This document shows, piece after piece, positions 62,301 to 64,000 of a DNA stretch of 64,000 bases. Within the stretch, counting starts at the first letter, position 1; each line of letters opens with the position of its first letter. The notes below the pieces were generated by a model, which did no database searches, had not been told where the DNA came from, and saw only the letters and a program-made list of their open reading frames with translations. The position numbers and the translations under genes were made by a program. The DNA is from Globodera rostochiensis (taxonomy: Eukaryota; Nematoda; Chromadorea; Rhabditida; Heteroderidae), in contig JAEVLN010000010.1 in the NCBI GenBank assembly GCA_018350325.1, forward strand, positions 124,001 to 188,000. The letters run 5' to 3'.

Positions 62301-63515
62301 GCACTTTTTTCGGTGTTTTTGTTGAAGGCAGGGACCGTTAAATCCATGACGGCAGCTCGAAATTTGGCCCAGGCGATTGTTGAAGGAGAGCCAAAGGAAG
62401 AACTAAGGCTGTTCGTGGCTAAGAGAGGCGATTATGTCGGCACGGGCCTGTATCCGACTGAAGAGGACCAAATGAAGGCGTTAGAGAGCTGGTTTGAGAA
62501 GTGTTCGGTCGCGAGGAGGGCGTTAGAAGAGAGCGAGTTCGGGCGCATTGGAATGCAGGGACCGGAAGGAAGCGATGCGTTGGCGGATTCCGAAAAGAAG
62601 AAGTGGAAAGAACTGCTCGAAGCGACGCCCTGGGTACTGGAACGAATGAGGGCGAAAATTGTCCACAAGGCCACGAGATTTGTCGCGCACCCGCGCGTGA
62701 TCATCGGCGATTTCTCGGCAAATCAGCTGGGCGAAGTGTTGGACCAGACCGCGATCGTTGGGCCGAAAGAAGGAACACTGGCCGAGGTTGTCCGCAGTTT
62801 GAAGCCGACAGTACTGTCGAGCAAAGTGAAGGCGGCTTTGATCATTGCCGGACGGGACTCTCTGTTGGCGGGTGAACCGGTTGAGGTGATGGCCGAACAG
62901 TTCGAAATGATCGCCAAGTGGTGCCGGCGGTTTCCGCACGTTCAGTTCCTTTGGACATGCCCGCCTTATGTGCACAACAAGCAGGCCGAATATGAAGAGT
63001 TGGTCGCCCGACTAAGACCGATGATGAGCCAGCCGCCATTCCTTCCTGCCTGGGTGACAGAGAACGGACGATCGATGGGCGAAGTGTTCCGGTTCGGCAA
63101 CTCGTTTGACAATTTGCGAGTGACGGCGGACGGACTGATGAAGGACGCTGGCGTGCGGGCGTTGAAGGCCTGGCTGTTCACGCAAACCGAATTTCCGGGC
63201 GATCAGCAGCTGAAGATTCGGGCGGTCCATTCGGTGGTGCGAGTCATTCCCTCGGGCGGTCCGGGTGACCCTCGACGGGCGGGCAGTGCGGTCGGTACGG
63301 CTTCGGGAGGTCTGGGGGACCCCCGTCGCCACAGCTTCGGGTCGGCCGGTTGGGAAGACTTTCGGCGGCGCAGCCAGGGCTCGGGTGGCCTGGGCGGTCC
63401 CCGACGGCACACTTTCGATGGTTCGACCGGCGCTGGACGCTTCCATCCGTACGGACGCGGGCCGCTGCGTGGCGGGAACGATCAGCGAGGACAAGGCCCG
63501 CAGCACCGGCGATGA
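56325..63515 (+). CDS. Gag-Pol polyprotein with C-terminal extension
   Basis: A single uninterrupted frame of 2,396 codons. The true start may be the ATG at 56325, 56418 or 56502. In order: Gln-rich Gag with a capsid-like region (about 320-520), CCHC knuckle CYNCNEPGHLARDC (about 558), protease MLDGGAQISVIEA (about 693), reverse transcriptase with FCVDFRRVN and VYIDDLLIAS (about 1127), RNase H with MTDASKVG (about 1280), integrase with an HHCC finger (about 1512) and DDE residues in CIDILD, IHSDRGKEF and GLVERMN. About 520 residues follow the integrase: a linker, a segment (about 2120-2280) with VIIGDF, LIIAGRDSLL, FLWTCPPYV and VTADGLMKDAG that recalls SGNH hydrolases, and a tail of repeated GG.GDPRR units. 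No Env-like membrane segment is visible. All core catalytic motifs are intact, so it may be active. Confidence 0.92.
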   Translation: MDVQIVQNSLSHPGGQGFGKKKSPGRRFQLKMQNFQRSRYFTRRDARNEGIRLDWEGNVMERNNPPQDQNSDGENLMDGSHEMIIPERRMDEQQLREQLLNVENPENRDEMNGNADDNEDQELQNRGFASILREYADNLGRGERNDGNEGLGVQQNFGERVRPPLRPRTSTPVLEVNGNEWAPRHFLGHNLVQHGVEVRQIRHSAVISQGQGYRPPQDFIEQQQYRSVQHQGTSQYRQPPPPIFQVNRDENWPQRGQNEERQQQRFQQGDFNNRQQRQNPQIAYAQAMPGQQGRNQQIETRGIAAAPPIVLQMPQQVASANIDYGIVLERIPDLNGTEGSDGVKKFFKKFDFYSANWTDPQKIRALESKVFGRAERAFESARNTQPHVYAAIKREMVNLLEESDSNNLNSFDALMQGVRRAPSESIDELANRIAGLVHRAYAGLPQHLCEEYAIKFLIRAMNNPEVALNLELVRAPGMSLDQFVSLAARAEATQKATKRFSSHGEAQGKLETSGQSFCRPKYSQAVGPSPMSARFNGQAQRDQGWRTQQYQPQRQWNCYNCNEPGHLARDCTRGRQQRQPEQQNPRFTEGNQPNVIATGANRTRAGETMPAGNSGNRNGQFQARNFLKQNCLVLQQEDVHRNEPLLGELTEDMGSFFEALKSSVTDNSKPEIPMIGKVMAVQVEVLGVETKAMLDGGAQISVIEAKFLHELIRDQKLNLSGLEIFKPETRISDANGRQLKCLGVVCLPILRKGGAEKVNVAVHIATAAIGFDLLFGTNALKDLGFKMFDATNNALIDFERLKTNKTDSLTVIYKTVLEPRSTKMVEFGIHEDFEGKEILVSSESEKQVRVEPSVGIGRDNKVVAPVTNFSNSTMVLEKGNIVGTAELVQDIGEAENFLAAPAVCFHKIEVVKEDKSTEMQKSWTEVSEKGDLSEPEATQLSGVLQQFESIFAISDEELTQTDLTVHQINTGDETPIRSKTRPVPYAYREKVASMLQDYLNRDIIRPSQSPWSSPIVLVPKRDGTLRFCVDFRRVNAVTRKDSFPLPNIDNTLLMLGGKKFFSTLDFMAGYWQIKMETHSVEKTAFTTEHGLYEFTVMPFGLTNAVATFQRFMTRLFEGMINDFLFVYIDDLLIASESFEEHLKHLDVVFCRIREAGLKLKLAKCKFCTKELPFLGHLLTRDGIKMDADKVKPIEKLPVPKSRKELHSLLGFLTYYRKFIYAFGTIAAPLFRLLQKDVKFAIGDEERRSIDKLKEKILSDVILYFPNFEKARNDPLRCFVMMTDASKVGISAILCQHDEEKRLRPIYFASRQCNKFESRYAPTELEALAVRFGAKKFAQFITMMPTRVLTDHKSLVGMFRSKTETGNARVDRWLLELNSKFILKVEYQPGKKNVIADLFSRSFERTGQEIVEPTDRKHIAVLGALRVLGKEPERGVEEEREKWVRETKESEMKHIYDFLEKKANPEDPRKAQNLRDTCHRYAILDGLLYLCEANGKLRLFVPANFRDNLVKQRHEGKCAGHMSSKKIYLQLTEQYFWPNMLKDCVKLHESCRICAHTKDARANEPPLKVAQTSEPFEMLCIDILDIGPSQSDFKYICVMVDHFTKYMIAEPIRDKSAKSVAKVLVEKMILIYGTPEKIHSDRGKEFVNATIEEITKILGIERSVTAGYDPQANGLVERMNRIIIGMLKKSTSSCWTWDERLPYIIFSYNITPTKTTQFSPFSLVFGKLARFPLDGKVPMPVNPVYTVDSDTYIQLFRENFLNMLNEARENSKGERERSKKWYDSQPKVTANKFSVGERVMVAFPGLNRKSRHKKLMWTHFGPYLILEIGESSAVLVPIDKQQAEPIKVPIERLIRVPPGIPDISTIPRGKNPFKNVLNTLVTGTPNGEKRDKREPNSAQMMQLGTIAQVKGGDERERDGKVSDLVGKLGKLAIQSFPETMDVDKPEDGIFGWNVTCTEGQGEHEFCGALSTLELDPALGNAGLGTMAVKTPLQALFSVFLLKAGTVKSMTAARNLAQAIVEGEPKEELRLFVAKRGDYVGTGLYPTEEDQMKALESWFEKCSVARRALEESEFGRIGMQGPEGSDALADSEKKKWKELLEATPWVLERMRAKIVHKATRFVAHPRVIIGDFSANQLGEVLDQTAIVGPKEGTLAEVVRSLKPTVLSSKVKAALIIAGRDSLLAGEPVEVMAEQFEMIAKWCRRFPHVQFLWTCPPYVHNKQAEYEELVARLRPMMSQPPFLPAWVTENGRSMGEVFRFGNSFDNLRVTADGLMKDAGVRALKAWLFTQTEFPGDQQLKIRAVHSVVRVIPSGGPGDPRRAGSAVGTASGGLGDPRRHSFGSAGWEDFRRRSQGSGGLGGPRRHTFDGSTGAGRFHPYGRGPLRGGNDQRGQGPQHRR

Positions 63516-63593
63516 TGCTCTGTTCTGAGGACCACCACCTGAGGGCAGCTGAAGACTTTGACGGCAGGGACGCCTTTCGTTTTGGGATGGGGA

Positions 63594-63759
63594 TGTAGTA
63601 TTTTTGTTAAGTTGACTTCCCCCTGTGGACTTTTCCCCTTTTTTTAAATTTGTTCTCATCGTGGCATTTTGTTTGGACCTTTTGTCTCCCCCAATTTTGG
63701 TTGTATGTTTTCGCCACGCTTCACTTTTTTTTTCTCACCGGTCTCAGGACAATCTTTGA
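63594..63759 (+). repeat. 3' long terminal repeat (truncated at a duplication junction)
   Basis: Identical to 55716-55881 over 166 bp and then breaks off abruptly into a copy of 55111 onward. The polyprotein stop is 79 bp upstream. Confidence 0.85.
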
Positions 63760-64000
63760 ATAGAAAACCACATTTTTAGGCTTGGCATTTTCGGGACAAT
63801 AATCCCGCAATTTCAATATTCAGATTACATTGGACTTGGAAATGACTCAGTTGCAGACTCTCTTCTCAATGTAAGATTGCTGAATTGGAGAATTTTGATC
63901 TAAATTAAAATTGAACATAAATTTAATTTATTTTTAATTTTCAAAAAACAGGACCAACCCAGTCAGCAGCTTCAACCAACAACAATTGCTCGGCGACCAA
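63760..64000 (+). repeat. Exact 241-bp repeat of GTPase fragment C (55111-55351)
   Basis: Every base from 63760 to the window end equals 55111-55351, including exon 3 (here 63780-63870), the following intron and the start of exon 4 (63952). The offset is 8,649 bp. The host sequence therefore restarts directly at the broken 3' LTR. Confidence 0.95.

Larger units (their letters stand above)
55716..63759 (+). mobile_element. Ty3/gypsy-type LTR retrotransposon
   Basis: Two identical 166-bp LTR segments enclose one long open gag-pol frame in the order capsid, zinc knuckle, protease, reverse transcriptase, RNase H, integrase, which is the Ty3/gypsy order. No matching target duplication is seen: the left flank is TTAAG and the right flank is a copy of host sequence from 55111, so the 3' end has been rearranged. 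Confidence 0.9.

Noticed and set aside
1..64000. CRISPR arrays, rRNA or tRNA genes
   Set aside because: No spaced direct repeats, cloverleaf-like sequence or rRNA core was recognised, and the window is eukaryotic.

Overview
This 64 kb window looks like nuclear DNA of a nematode, most likely a plant-parasitic tylenchid of the cyst-nematode type. The grounds are many short introns with TTTCAG-like acceptors, a worm-type Argonaute, a CDR/FAX-type GST-fold protein, a secreted protein kinase, and an unusual number of GC-AG introns, a feature reported for Globodera. The species assignment is inference. Gene models were spliced by hand. For most of them every exon phase closes and the reading frame reaches a stop, which is the main support for the coordinates.

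Layout. 1-8504 (+): the 3' part of a gene with four divergent galectin-like domains, its introns carrying a 24-bp repeat block and a 1.65-kb minisatellite. 9664-13416 (+): a protein kinase with a signal peptide. 15163-21307 (+): an RGG-rich Argonaute of 29 exons with a complete DEDH tetrad. 22105-24060 (+): a short CCDC102-like coiled-coil protein. 28276-24596 (-): glutamine-dependent asparagine synthetase. 30145-29312 (-): a small tail-anchored protein. 31043-35213 (+): CLN3/battenin. 37096-35571 (-): a CDR/FAX-like protein. 39586-38091 (-): a Cu/Zn-SOD-like protein lacking two key residues, with a partial tandem duplicate at 41349-40627.

42188-55457 holds three members of a P-loop GTPase family. 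A and B are intact, on the minus strand; C is a 5' fragment on the plus strand. 55716-63759 is a Ty3/gypsy-type LTR element with one open 2,396-codon frame that continues past the integrase into a possible SGNH-hydrolase-like domain and an arginine/glycine-rich tail. The last 241 bp repeat part of fragment C exactly.

The introns and spacers are full of short non-autonomous DNA transposons, many with 8-bp target duplications (hAT-like). One is an internally deleted pogo/Tigger-like element inside CLN3. The genes are mostly unrelated housekeeping and lineage-specific genes. The functional groupings visible are the GTPase family and the SOD duplication.
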